This document shows positions 1-13,850 of a stretch of 64,000 bases of DNA, piece by piece. The translations under genes were made by a program, and so were the position numbers. A model generated the notes under the pieces. That model worked only from the letters and a program-made list of their open reading frames with translations, searched no databases and was not told the origin of the DNA. Each line of letters begins with the position of its first letter. Positions within the stretch are counted from its first letter, which is position 1. The stretch is from Dastarcus helophoroides (taxonomy: Eukaryota > Arthropoda > Insecta > Coleoptera > Bothrideridae): contig CM053329.1 of assembly GCA_028583605.1 (NCBI GenBank), positions 38,848,161 through 38,912,160 of the forward strand. Reading direction: 5' to 3'.

Positions 1-2262
1 TAAAATTCTGGATATATCGACTTGTGGCAGAAAATTTTATGCTTTTTTTCAATAAATAGATTTTCCAAATAAAAATTCTCAAAATTCCACATTTTTTGGA
101 AATTTTAATTTTTATTCTGAAATTCGTTCTTCTCTTGTATAAGCGTAGCCATGGTGAGGCACTTGAACAAAAAATGTGGACGTTCCTTTCTCTAAATATC
201 GACATTAAAAATTCGGTTTTCCAATTTTTAATTTTTATTAAAGATTCGATTTCTGAGAGTTGTTTTTCTCACAAGTCAACATTTTTTTTTGAAATTCAAA
301 TTCTAGAAATGTCGACTTTAAGCACAAAATTTAACGATTTCTTCCTAAAGAAGGCCTCCTTAAGAAAATATGAAAAAATCTCAAAATTTCGAAGTTTTTT
401 CAAAATTCTGTTTTTTAAATTTCGATTTTTATTTTAAGTTAAATTTTCCAAAAGTTTCTTTCGTCGACTTTCTTGAGATTCTGGACATATCGACTTGTGG
501 CACAAAATTTTATGCCTTTTTTTAATAAATAAGATTTTCCAAATAAAAATTCCCAAAATTCCACATTTTTTAGAAATTTTGATTTTTATTCTGAAATTCG
601 CTCTTCTCTTGTATAAGCGTACCCATGGTGGGGCACTGGAACAAAAAATTTGGACGTTGCTTTCTCCAAATATCGACATTAAAAATTCTGTTTTCCAATT
701 TTTAATTTCCATTAAAAATTCGATTTTTGAGAGTTTTGTTTTTCTCAAAAGTCGATATTTCTTTTTGAAATTCAACTTCTAGAAATGTCGACTTTAAGCA
801 CAAAATTTAACGATTTCTTCCTGAAGAATGCCTCCTTGAAAAAAAAAAAAAATAAAAAATCTCAAAATTTCAAACTTTTTCCAAAATGCTATTTTTCAAA
901 ATTCGATTTTTGTTAAGTTAAATTTTTCAAAATTTTCTTTTTTCTAAAAAGTCGAATTTCTTGAGATTCTGGACATATCGACTTGTGGCACAAAATTTCA
1001 CGCTTTTTTGCAAATAGTAGATTTTCCAAATAAAAATTTCCAAAATTCCACATTTATTGGAAATTTTGATTTTTATTCTGAAATTCGCTTTTTTCTTGTA
1101 TAAGTGTCGCCGTGGTGGGGCACTTAAACAAAAAATTTGGACGTTTCTTTCTCCAAATATCGACATTAAAAATTCGGTTTTCCAATTTTTAATTTTCATT
1201 AAAAATTCGATTTTTGAGAGTTTTGTTTTTCTCAAAAGTCGACATTTCTTTTTGAAATTCAGTTTCTGGAAATGTCGTCTTTGAGCACAAAATTTAACGA
1301 TTTCTTTCTAAAGAATGCCTCCTTGAAAAAAAAAAAATGAAAAAATCTCAAAATTTCAAACTTTTTCCAAAATTCTATTTTTCTAAATTCGATTTTTATT
1401 TTAAGTTAAATTTTTCAAAATTTTCTTTCTTCTAAAAAGTCGAATTTCTTGAGATTCTGGACATATCGATTTTGTGGCACAAAATTTCACGCTTTTTTGC
1501 AAATAGTAGATTTTCCAAATAAAAATTCCCAAAATTCCACATTTTTTGAAAATTTTGATTTTTATTCTGAAATTCGCTCTTCTCTTGTATAAGCGTAGCC
1601 ATGGTGGGGCACTTGAACAAAAAATTTGGACGTTGCTTTCCCCAAATATCGACATTAAAAATTCGGTTTTCCAATTTTTAATTTTCATTAAAAATTCGAT
1701 TTTTGAGAGTTTTGTTTTTCTCAAAAGTCGATATTTCTTTTTGAAATTCAACTTCTAGAAATGTCGACTTTAAGCACAAAATTTAACGATTTCTTCCTGA
1801 AGAATGCCTCCTTGAAAAAAAAAAAAAAAAATAAAAAAATCTCAAAATTTCAAACTTTTTCCAAAATGCTATTTTTCAAAATTCGATTTTTGTTAAGTTA
1901 AATTTTTCAAAATTTTCTTTTTTCTAAAAAGTCGAATTTCTTGAGATTCTGGACATATCGACTTGTGGGACAAAATTTCACGCTTTTTTTCAAAAAATAG
2001 GTTTTCCAAATAAAAATTTCCAAAATTCCACATTTTTTGGAAATTTTGATTTTTATTCCGAAATTCGTTCTTGTATAAGCGTAGCCGATGGTGGGGCACT
2101 TGAACAAAAAAGTTGGACGTTCCTCTCTCCTAAATATTGACATTAAAAATTCGGTTTTCCAATTTCTAATTTTCATTAAAAATTCGATTTCTGAGAGTTT
2201 TGTTTTTTCTCAAAAGTTCGATCTTTGTTCTTGAAATTTAACTTCTGGAAATGTCGACTTCA
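1..2262. repeat. ~485-bp tandem array, nearly five copies, cut by window start
   Basis: The landmark ctggacatatcgacttgtgg recurs at about 8, 481, 969, 1457 and 1949 (spacing 473, 488, 488, 492). Copies are strongly alike; spacing differences come mainly from the poly-A tract near the end of the unit. Each unit also holds a less AT-rich segment (cttgtataagcg..ccatggtgggg). Open frames of 70-116 codons recur in each unit on both strands and are by-products of the low-stop composition, not genes. The array begins before position 1. Confidence 0.93.
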
Positions 2263-2699
2263 GGTTTTCTTCATAAGAAAACACTTTTCGAAAAAAAATA
2301 AAGAAAAAAAACCTCTAAATTTCATGTTTTCTTCGTTTGCTCTTAAAATCTGGATTTTAAATTTTGACTTGAAAGTTTACTGTTTTTCTGTTTTTCTCGT
2401 AATTTCAAATTTTGAAATCAAAATGTTCAACAAATCTTGAAAATTTCTAGAAAAAGTCAGTGTTTCAGGATTGTAGTGGAAATTTGTGGAAAAACCCCCT
2501 AATTATAAGGTTAAACACAAAATTTTGAGACAGTGTAGAAAATAACCAATCAAATGACAATTTAATTTTTTTTTTTTGAAATTTTTAGCTTAAACGTACA
2601 ATTTTTACTTAGGCCTTAAAATTTTTACTACAAATTGAAGTAGGATTTTTCCACAAATATTTTCTTTTTTTCTCGAAATTTCGACTCTGAACTCAAAAT
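2263..2699. other. AT-rich spacer, no gene seen
   Basis: AT-rich sequence between two arrays with homopolymer runs and scattered AAATTTCGAC-like motifs. No exon, RNA or element end recognised. Confidence 0.6.
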
Positions 2700-5175
2700 T
2701 TTGACTGAAGTCTCGAAAGTTGAACTTTTCAGTTTCAGCTTCCGTTTCAGCTTCCGTTTGATTTTCCGTTTCAGCTTTACATTCGACATCGCTTTCACTT
2801 TCAGTTTCAGTTTTAATTCCAGTTTGGGTTTCAGTTTCAGAGTTTCGGATTCCATTTGAGTTAAAATTTCAGTTTCAGCTTCCGTTTCAGCTTCCGTTTC
2901 AACTTTACCTTCGACTTCGCTTTCACTTTCAGTTTCAGTTTTAATTCCAGTTTGGGTTTCAGATTCAGAGTTTCGGATTTAATTTCAGTTAAAATTTCAG
3001 TTTCAGTTTCAGCTTCCGTTTCAGCTTTACCTTAGACTTCGCTTTGACTTTCAGTTTCAGTTTTAATTCCAGTTTGGGTTTCAGTTTCAGTTTCAGAGTT
3101 TCGGATATAATTTGAGTTAAAATTTCAGTTTCAGTTTCACTTTTCGTTTTAGCTTTACCTTCGGCTTCGTTTTAAGTTTCATTTTCAGAGTTTTAGTTTC
3201 AATTTCAGTTTTGGTTACGATTTCAGTTTCAGTTCCAGTTTTAATTCTAGTTTTAGTTTCAATTTCAGTTTCAGTTTCAGTATCAGTTTCAGTTTCAGTT
3301 TCAGTTTCAATTTCAGTTTCAGTTTCAGTTTCAGTTTCAGTTTCAGTTTCAGTTTCAGTTTCAGTTTCAGTTTCAGTTTCAGTTTCAGTTTCAGTATCAG
3401 TTTCAGTTTCCGTTTCAGTTTCAATTTCAGTTCCAGTTCCAGTTCCAGTTTCAATTTCAGTTTCAGTTTTATTTAGCCTCCCTTTTTCTATAATCATGTC
3501 CTTTCTTTCTTATCATTTCCACTTTGACCTCAAAATTTTGAACTTAATTTCGATGTTTGGACTTTTTCCTCCAAATTCTGAAGAGAAATTCGAAATGTGA
3601 GAAGATGATAATATTAGATTTAGATTCGAAATTTTGAAACAAACGTTCGAAACATTATATTAATTAATAATTAATTACTTTGTCGTTTGTTCTTTCTTTT
3701 TCAGTTGTTAGAACTACAAAAATAGAGAGGAAAAATAACCTGTTCCATTAAGATTTCATACTTTCATATTATATTCCGTTTCAGCTTTACCTTCGACTTC
3801 GCTTTTATTTTCAGTTTCAGTTTTAATTCCAGTTTGGGTTTCAGTTTTAGAGTTTCAGATTCAATTTGAGTTGAAATTTCAGTTTTAGTTTCACTTTCCG
3901 TTTCAGCTTTACCCTCGGCTTCTCGGCTTATTTCAGTTTCGTTTTCAAAGTTTTAGTTTCAATTTCAGTTTCGGTTACGATTTCAGTTTTAGTTCCAGTT
4001 TTAGTTCCAGTTTTAGTTTTAGTTTCAGTTTCAGCTTCAGTTTCAGTTTCAGTTTCAGTTTCAGTTTCAGTTTCAGTTTCAGTTTCAGTTTCAGTTTCAG
4101 TTTCACTTTCACTTTCAGTTTCCGTTTCAGTTTCGATTTCAGTTTCAGTTCCAGTTTCAATTTCAGTTTCAGCTTTATTTAGCTACCCTTTTTCTATAAT
4201 TATTTCCTTTCTTTCTTATAGTTTCGACTTTGACCCCAAAATTTCGAAATTAATCTCGACATTTGGACTTTTTCCTCGAAATTCTGAAGAGAAATTCAAA
4301 ATGTCAGAAGATGATGATATTAGGTTTAAATTCGAAATTTTGAAACAAACGTTTCAAACATTAAATTAATTAATAATTATTTAATTTGTTGTTTGTTCTT
4401 CCCTTTTTAGTTGCTAAAACTACAAAAGTAGAGAGGAAAAATAACCTGTTCCATCAAGATTCTACACTTTCATATTATATTCCGTTTCAGCTTTACCTTC
4501 GACTTCGCTTTCACTTTCAGTTTCAGTTTTAATTCCAGTTTGGGTTTCAGTTTCAGAGTTTCAGGTTCAATTTGAGTTAAAATTTCAGTTTCAGTTTCAC
4601 TTTCCGTTTCAGCTTTACCTTCAGCTTCGTTTTCAGTTTCATTTTCAGAGTTTTAGTTTCAATTTCAGTTTCGGTTACGATTTCAGTTTCAGTTCCGGTT
4701 TTAGTTTCAGTTTCAGTTTCAGTTTCAGTTTCAGTTTCAGTTTCAGTTTCAGTTTCAATTTCAGTTTCAGTTTCAGTTTCAGTTTCAATTTCAGTTTCAG
4801 TTTCAATTTCAGTTTTAGTTTCAGCTTCGTTTTCAGTTTCATTTTCGGAGTTTTAGTTTCAATTTCAGTTTCGGTTACGATTTAAGTTTCAGTTCCAGTT
4901 TTAGTTTCAGTTTCAGTTTCAGTTTCAGTTTCAGTTTCAGTTTCAGTTTCAGTTTCAATTTCAGTTTCAATTTCAGTTTCAGTTTCAGTTTCAGTTTTAG
5001 TTTCAGTTTCAGTTTCAGTTTCAGTTTCAGTTTCAGTTTCAGTTTCAGGTTCAGGTTCAGTTTCAGTTTCAGTTTCAGTTTCAGTTTCAGTTTCCGTTTC
5101 AGCTTTAGTTCCGTTTCAGTTTCAATTTCAGTTTCAGTTCCAGTTTCAATTTCAGTTTCAGTTTTATTTAGCTAC
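2700..5175. repeat. TTTCAG hexamer arrays, three blocks
   Basis: Degenerate to near-perfect runs of the hexamer TTTCAG (CTGAAA on the transcribed minus strand) at about 2720-3475, 3775-4185 and 4485-5170. The purest stretches are about 3300-3410, 4020-4110 and 4890-5095. Each block opens with a variant lead sequence (cgtttcagctttaccttcgacttcgc). The hexamer keeps frames open, giving Ser-Val, Thr-Glu or Leu-Lys dipeptide runs on either strand; these are artefacts. Confidence 0.95.
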
Positions 5176-5470
5176 ACTTTTTCTATAATTATTTACTTTC
5201 TTTCTTGTAATTTTGACTTTGACCTCAAAATTTCGAACTTAATCTTGACATTTAGACCTTTTTCTCGAAATTCTGAAGAGAAATTCGAAATGTGAGAAGA
5301 GGATGATATTAGGTTTAGATTTGAAATTTTGGAACAAACGTTCCAAACAATAAATTAATAATAGTTAATTAATTTGTTGCTCTTCCCTTTTCAGCTTACT
5401 AAAACTACGAAAAAAAAAGAAAAATAACCTATTCCATCAAGATTCTATACTTTCATATTATATTAGCAAC
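3470..5470. repeat. ~310-bp complex spacer repeated between hexamer blocks (3 copies)
   Basis: A non-hexamer segment follows each hexamer block: about 3470-3780, 4180-4490 and 5165-5470. It begins ttatttagctac..tttttctata, includes gaagagaaattc..aaatgt and taattaataattaatt, and ends cctgttccatcaagattc then ctttcatattatatt. Hexamer block plus spacer thus forms a larger unit of about 700-980 bp present three times. Confidence 0.88.
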
Positions 5471-5597
5471 TTGGACGTACGATGTAACCAAGAATACAAA
5501 AGTCACTGTCCTGAGGTAACTTTCATTCTTGTATTATGAGTTGCATTAGAGCAACAGTCATTAAATGCAGCATCCCTCGGTGTGACATGCGTTTAGG
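5470..5597. mobile_element. Dispersed repeat fragment, LTR-like family, copy 1
   Basis: Shares with 25400-25550 and 41117-41220 the series gtacgatg(t/c)aacca, then ttcttgtatta, then tgacatgcgtttagg. The same order and orientation in three unrelated places shows a dispersed element. Assignment to an LTR is inference from the 25-kb copy, which lies next to a primer-binding-site-like sequence. Confidence 0.6.
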
Positions 5598-5684
5598 AAT
5601 TGACACACTTACATTCGTTAACTCACATACGTACATATTATATTTTTATCTATATCTTATCTATCTTAATCATAAAAGATTTTA

Positions 5685-6840
<1,156 letters not shown>

Positions 6841-7959
6841 TTTTAAAATATTTCATTACAATAATTTGTTTTATTTGTTGTGGGCACGCAGCTCGCGGAA
6901 TGATTTTATGACATTTAAAATTTGATACCCTATTTTCACCCTCTTAGGGGCCAAATTTCGAAAAATTTTATTTTAGTGCTCACTCACGTTGTATGGGGAA
7001 ATTGTTCGCAAAATTTTATGTTTCTACATAAGTCTGTCAGTTAGCCAGTCAGCATTTAGTGTATAGTAACAAATTAATTTATTCTTTTTCAAAGATCTAC
7101 TAAAACGGAATGTCTGTAGCTAATAAGAAGTAAAAACCTCACAAATTTAAACCAAATATTGGTTATGGTGCAAAATTGGAAAGGCTGCAATCGAGAAGCG
7201 AGCAGATCGATTCCAAACATGGAAAGATAACAGCGAACTCGCCCATAATCACCGATGTTAATAAATAACTAAAAGAGCGTTTTCTCCATCCGTTAATTTG
7301 TAACTAAGGTACTTGGCACTTCTTTGTATTCTTCTCGATCGTTATCGCCGACTAAAATGGGCAATTTATCTTGAAGAACTCAGAGAAGGGAGAGAAATTG
7401 AAGGCGTATCCGGACATTTAGTCGAATCAGCACATTACCAAGCAGAAAAAACACGATGGAGCTAATGTCCCTTCGTTTACTCCACGACACAGTTCAAAAT
7501 TCGAAAAACTGAAAAGTTTCATGTTTAACTGCAGGAAGTTGTCGAAAGTACTTAGTGATGGTAATAGTAACACCTCTAAAACTCTCTGTTTTCAAACTCT
7601 AATAAATCCCGCTCAGGCTGGCGCGTTTAGTCATATTATTAGGTTATTTAGCACAACCTGAGGTTATTTACGCGACGTATAATAACGTTACGGCAGGACA
7701 TGAATATGAACACCATCTCCCATGAGACTTTTCTCGTGTTTTACCGTTTTACTCTCACTTATCTTGCTGTTTGTGCGCTTTTAAAATTCACCAGATAACG
7801 CTTTTTTTAAAAGTCCCGCCGTTCTGGATATTTATGGCAACGCGGCTCACTATCAATGGATGGTGCATCTTCAAATCTAAATGAATCATTTCAACGAGAC
7901 TCAATTACCATTAAAAAACTTCCCTAGCAATATTAATCCTTTCACAAATTTTATTTTTA
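6841..7959. other. Low-repeat intronic sequence, no gene seen
   Basis: Mixed-complexity sequence without tandem order. A stretch near 6950-7070 including aagtctgtcagttagccagtcagc resembles decayed transposon 3' sequence, but no element boundaries are visible. Confidence 0.4.
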
Positions 7960-10445
7960 AAACAATTCAAGATGAGTCATAAGGATCCAAAAATGAAAAA
8001 AAAATTAATCATGTTCCAAAGAATATGAGGGTTTGAAAGGGACCATAAAAAAATTGATTTAATGATCAACTGACAACGAAAAAGTACCTTTATTGAGAAA
8101 TATGCTAATAGATATACTTCAATTGATTAAAAATCTGTGAATTAAAAAGCAGCAGAAGAGTATTTTAATCAAATGGTAAGCTGACAATTGAGGACTTCTT
8201 AGCTGACCTGTAAGAGGATTAAAAAATTTTAACTGTCTTATAACTTAATCCTAGAACAGAGATTTATAAAATTATAGGTAAATATTAAATTCACAATTGA
8301 CAGTAGAGAAGTTATTAAATTTTATTTCTGATTGATATGCTACAAGAGAGGATCAATTTTTTTAAATATAACCGAACGATAAAGCACAATTTTGATTGTA
8401 ATATTAAAAATAAATTAGTCAAATCATAATCTGATAATGAAAGAAAATATGACATAAGCTGACAATAGAGCAGAGATTTATTAAAAACCATCAAAAGTCG
8501 ACAAAAGACAATGTTGACTAATTCAGAACAGGGAAATCTAAAAATTTATTGGGCTGTAAACTGACAGTAAAATTGTAAAATTTTTGATTAAACAATTAGC
8601 TGACAATAAAAAATATTTAACTGAATAGTATGCGAGCAAAACAATTTATTTTAATTAACCTAAAATCTCACATTTAAACAGAAGTCTTTTTATCTATAAG
8701 TAGACATCAAAAAGCAATGTAATCAGATGATTTGCTGACAATAAAATTTGTATTAGCTGAATAGAATACAGATAATCAAAGAAAAGTTTGACTGGTTGAT
8801 AACTTGCTATTATTGCAGAGATTTATGGGATTATAGATTGGCATATAATGTTAATCGATTCGTAATTGACGTAAAGACGTTATTGACTTAGCTGGAAACC
8901 TTTTTGGTCAGATAGTTTACTGACAATAAAAGGTGTATTAACCGAATCAAATGAAGATAATCAAAGAAAACTTTAACTGTTTATTAAATTGATAATAATA
9001 CAGAGATTTATGGGGTTATAGATGGGTGCATAATATTTATCGATTCATAATTAACGTAAAGAGTTTGATTTAACTGAAAACCTTTTTGGTCAAACGGTTT
9101 GCTGACAATAGAAGGTGTTTAACTGAAGCAAATAAAGATGATCAAAGAAAACTTGGCTGTTTAGTAACTTGATATTATTACAGAGATTTATGGGGTTAAA
9201 ATAGGTATGTAATGCTGATCGATTCATAATTGACGTAGTGAGACTATTGACTTAATTGGAAACTTTTTAGTCAGACGGTTAGCTGACAGTAGAATATGTA
9301 TTAACCGAATAAAATGAAGATGATCAAAGAAAACTTTCACTGTTTAATAACTTGATATTATTACAGAGATGTATGGGGTTATAGGCAGGTATGTAATGCT
9401 GATCGATTCATAATTGACGTGGTGAGACTATTGACTTAATTGGAAACCTTTTGGTCAGACGGTTCGCTGACAGTAGAATATGTATTAACTGAATCAAATG
9501 AAGATGATCAAAGTAAAACTTTGACAGTTTAATACCTTGATATTAATACAGAGATTTATGAATCCTTATTGATCAGACGGTTTGCTGACAATAGAATATG
9601 TATTAACTGAATCAAATAAAGATGATCAAAGAAAACTTTCACTGATTAATAACTTGATATTAATACAGAGATTTGTGGGATTACAGATGAATGCATAATG
9701 TTTATCAATTCATAATTAACGTAGAGGATTTATTTGTCTAACTGGTTATCTTGTTGGTTAGACAGTTTGCTGACAATAGAAGGTGTATTAAAGAATCAAA
9801 CGGAGTTGAGCAAAGAAACTTTTGTCTGTTGAATCACTTGATATTAATGTATTAATACAGAGATTTATGGGGTTATAAATAGGTGCATAATGTTGATTGA
9901 TTCATAATTGACGCAAAGTGATTATTGACTTAGAATCCCCATTCATAAGCTGTCAATAGAAGATAAATTTATAGATACCCAATAAAAAATAAAACCTAAA
10001 TTTGATTGAATCATAACGTAATAATAAAACAAAAAAATAGTCGAATCATAATCTGACAATAAAAGAAAATATACATGGATTCATAAGCTGACGATAGGAG
10101 AAAAATTTATTAAACCTCAAGCAGCAAATAAAAGAGAGACTAATTCTCAACTTGGAAATAGAGAACTTTATTGAGTTATCAACTGGCAATAAAACTGTAT
10201 TTTGATTAAACGATAAGCTGACAATAGAGGAGTGCGCTGGCAATAAACTGTTTGGAAACCTGACAGTTAAAGATAAATTAAGTCATAAGTAGACTGAAAG
10301 TCAGAAAAACACTATTTTGATTAACTGATAAGCTGACAATAGAAATTTTATTAACTGAATCGAAAACAGATGAACCTTTAATTAATAACTTGATACTAAA
10401 ACAGAGATTCATAAGCTGACAATATGATCGAATGAATATGGATAT
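7960..10445. repeat. GCTGACAATAG array, minus-type polarity
   Basis: Sequence built from the recurring motif ataagctgacaatagaa, separated by AT-rich linkers of a few tens of bases. In 8800-9950 a longer unit of about 180-186 bp is clear: cagagattta recurs near 8816, 9001, 9181 and 9364, each time followed by ggggttata.., ..cataattgacgta and ggtcagacggtttgctgaca. The 9930-10445 end is duplicated at 13215-13760. Confidence 0.88.
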
Positions 10446-11925
10446 CTTCGATAAGGATAAATAAGTTTATTTTTGTAATAATTTACAGCAGGACTAGCCT
10501 CCCACGTCCCCTCTAGTTGAAGGAGGTCGAGAGGGTCTTTAAATTCCCGACAATTATGTCGTATTAAGCGTAATAGGTTGTTTTGATGTCAACACACTGA
10601 TTTCACACTCGAGTATGTCCACATGTGCGACAGCGTGAAAGGCTGCAGGAAATGGCCATCGGATAGACCGAAAGGCGGCCCTGTCGCCCCTCGTCCGCAA
10701 AGTCCTCACAGTCGTTGTCATGGCGACTTACACATACACGCCAAATATTCTCCAGTTTCATTTCTTAGCCTAGAGGGCGAGCCATTTTAAAAATGATCAC
10801 ACGTCTCAAACACGCGACCTAGGATCAATCAGGACAATTTGCAAATGAGTCCTGGTACAAATTGAGTTCTCATGGTCCCCTAGTTGGATCCATTACGTGC
10901 CATTTCGCTTGGATTGTCTTGGACTGGAGAGCTTAGAGAGCGGGATGCTTGGGGTGTTAAGTTAACCGCCTCCGTCTGTTGTGATAGGAGTGTCTGACTC
11001 AGATTAGATTGATATGTCATTGCCCCATTAAGTTTGATCACTTTGTATAATGACGATTAGTTACACCTCGTTAAAAGTATTTCTAATGCTTAGACCTTTT
11101 TTATTCTTCAGTAGGGGAGCTTTTTTAATTATATAAAAGCAATAAGTAATAGATTATACTGATTAATAGGAAAATACCTTGTCAGGCAACCGAAATCAAT
11201 GGTGCAACGTGCAAAATTACTTCCCATTCAGTAATAGTAAACACTCGAAGTTTACAATAACACCATTCATGTATATTACATGTGAGTATTTGCAAATACG
11301 ACAACCCCAATGCATCTGATCCACAAATTCACTTTTCAATGAATCATCTGACCAAATGATGACCGGTCCCAGGTGGTCGTGTAAATCCCCCAAATCCCCA
11401 TCTGTGATGTATCGCGTCCGATGAAAAATGTCTCTCTTTAATTTCTTAATTTGTCGTCGATTTTATTGGGCCTATCGTATTCGATTTCAATAAGCGAAAG
11501 CAATCAAGAAAATCGACAGTGGCAGGATCTCGTAACAGGAGGCAATTTGTGTTCTAGCAAAGTGGACAGAGGCGGGACACGTGGCATGGCAATTCAGTCG
11601 CGTGTATGAGTTTTGGCTGCATGTGTACAGCCAACAGCCGACAGAGTAGACAGACGGTGCATCCTTGCCCACGAATACGCCGTTACCCTCTACTAATTTC
11701 ACTAATTTGGAGTCATCTACATAATGGTATAGCGTCATTTTAGTTGGTTGTTTATTTAATTAGTAATATGCGCAGCGCAAGAAGAAAACCTTGTAAAGAC
11801 GCTTAAAATTTACGAAGAGTTGAAAACAAATCATCGACAACACGGCAACTCATAATGAATTTGATTTTATCATTTTTTTATAGAATTACACATCTGTAAG
11901 CTAGAGTTACGAGCAATTGTAAATT
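10446..11925. other. Low-repeat island between two polarity blocks of the GTCAGC array
   Basis: About 1.5 kb of non-repetitive, locally GC-rich sequence (10490-10730, 10870-11000 and 11340-11700 stand out). No exon of the COE frame. A minus-strand 83-codon frame at 11487-11738 has no recognisable domain. Candidate regulatory DNA by composition only. Confidence 0.4.
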
Positions 11926-12735
11926 TGTAAGAACAGTTTTCATCGTTTGTATCTTGAATCTCCCATTTTATTTTCTATTGTCAGCTTAGGATGTTATTAA
12001 TTTGTATTCTACAGTCAGCTTACTATTCGATTAAACTACTTGATTTGATCAACAAAATTATGTTTGGTTGATGACATACATAGTTGACTTAAGCTGCAAT
12101 CAATAGTTCCTTTGGTGTCGTCAGCTAACGCTTTTATTATAAATGCTCTAATTGTCAGCCTGTGATTGGCCACATTTTCTTTTCTATTATCATATTATGT
12201 CCTAATCATTGATTTTTTGATTTAATCAAAAATATTCTTGTTAACTGATCTATTGTTATTATATTGTCAGCTTATGGTGTAATAAAAACATTTTTTTTAT
12301 GTTATCTTGTGATTTAATCAATATTTCCTTTATGATTTTATTGCTCGTTTATTGTCACCATATGTGCAAATCAAAACACTTTTCCATTGTCAGCTAATTA
12401 TTTATTTAATTACATTTCTATTGCTAGGTCATATTTTAATCTCAAATTATGTTTTTTGGCACTTTGTTATCCAGTTAATTTTACCTCAATTGTTTGCTTA
12501 CACACCTACTGAAATTCTATTGTCAGCTGATAATCCTATTTTTCTTCGATTGACAGTATATGATTTATTCAAAAATTGTCTTTTATGTCAACTCATGATT
12601 AAAGAATATTACGTCTACCATTAACAGCTTAAGATTTATTTAATTTCTATTTTTTTAACAACTTCTGACTCAATCAATTTTCATTATATCGTTAGTTTAA
12701 GATGTAACCGCTTTGAAGATGATAGCTTGGCTACT
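11926..12735. repeat. CTATTGTCAGCTTATGA array, plus-type polarity, segment 1
   Basis: The same motif family as 7960-10445 but reverse-complemented: ctattgtcagcttatg and variants (attgtcagctaat, attatattgtcagctt) recur every few tens of bases with aatcaa-type linkers. Confidence 0.85.
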
Positions 12736-12741
12736 AAAACG

Positions 12742-12826
12742 GGTTGTGTTTTTTAATCTTTATTAATTTCAGGGGGTGAGATTTGTATTTCTATTCTTGA
12801 AGATAACCAAGGACCAGTTCGTTGCA
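12742..12826 (+). mobile_element. Palindromic element family, right-arm fragment
   Basis: Reads gttgtgttttttaatctt, then tttcaggggg, then agatttgtattt, then gaagataaccaaggaccag, the right arm of the palindromic element seen at 42063-42192, 45799-45895 and 60895-61098 and in the 342-bp unit. The left arm is missing. It lies exactly where array polarity switches. Confidence 0.8.
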
Positions 12827-12834
12827 TAAAAAAA

Positions 12835-13850
12835 ACTATTGATTTAGCCGAAAACCTTTTTGGCCAGACGGTTTACTGACAGTAGAATATGTATTAACTA
12901 AAGCAAGAAGATGATCAAAGAAAACTTTGACTGTTTAATGACTTGATATTAATACAGAGATTTAGGGGATTATAGATAGGTGCATAATGTTTATCAATTC
13001 ATAATTGACGTAGAGAGATTGTTTATCTAACTTGTAACCATTTTTGGTCAGACGGTTTGCTGACAATAGAAGGTGTATTAACTAAACGAAACGAAGATGA
13101 TCAAAGAAAAATTTGACTGTTTAATAACTTGGTATTAATGTATTAACACATAGATTTATCGGGTTATAGATAGGTGCATAATGCTGATCAATTCATAATT
13201 GACGTAGAGAGATTATTGACTTATAATCCTCATTTATAAGCTATCAATAGAAGATAAATTTATAGAAGCCCAATTAAAAATGAAGCCCAGTTTTAATTGA
13301 ATCATAACGTAATAATAAAACAAAGAAATATTTGAATCCTGATCTAACGATAAAAGAATATATAAACAAATTTATAAGCTGACGATGGAACAAAAATTTA
13401 TTAAACCGCAAGTAGGGAATAAAAGAGAGAATAATTCCGAACCCGAAAATAGAGCAATCTGTTAAGTTGTCAACTGACAATAAAACTGTATTTTGATTGA
13501 ACAGTAAGCTGACAGTAGGGGAGTAGTTTATTGAGTGTGCTGGCAATAAACTGGTTGAACACCTGACAGTTAAAGAGAAATTAAGTCATGAGTAGACAGA
13601 AAGTCAGAAAAACACTATTTTGATTAATTGATAAGCTGACAACAGAAAATGTATTTACTGAATCGAAAAGAGATGAATAAAAATAACTAATTGATAACTT
13701 GATACTAAAACAGCGATTCATAAGCTAACAATAGAATCGAATGAATATGAATCGATTCAATTAATAACGGAATCGAAAAAACATAAATAAAGGGAACTTT
13801 AATTGATAACTTGATACTAACGGAGATTCACAAACTGACAATGGTTAGCT
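12835..13850. repeat. Inverted-polarity block within the GTCAGC array (copy of 9240-10445)
   Basis: Polarity is again gctgacaata. 12840-13215 repeats the ~182-bp unit of 8.8-9.95 kb, and 13215-13760 follows 9930-10445 closely (tcaatagaagataaattta, gaatcataacgtaataata, gtcagaaaaacactatttt in the same order). This is a duplicated block of over 1 kb in the same orientation as its source, placed inside a plus-polarity region. Confidence 0.82.

Noticed and set aside
96..2176. Recurring 68-116 codon frames on both strands
   Set aside because: They repeat with the 485-bp unit, overlap on both strands and have low-complexity Phe/Lys-rich composition.
3117..3600. Long open frames of Ser-Val, Thr-Glu or Leu-Lys dipeptides on both strands
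   Set aside because: Direct translation of the TTTCAG hexamer, open in several frames of both strands at once; the same happens at 3975-4160 and 26271-26495.
11487..11738. Minus-strand 83-codon frame with several cysteines
   Set aside because: No signal peptide, domain or splice evidence; could not be supported beyond an open frame.
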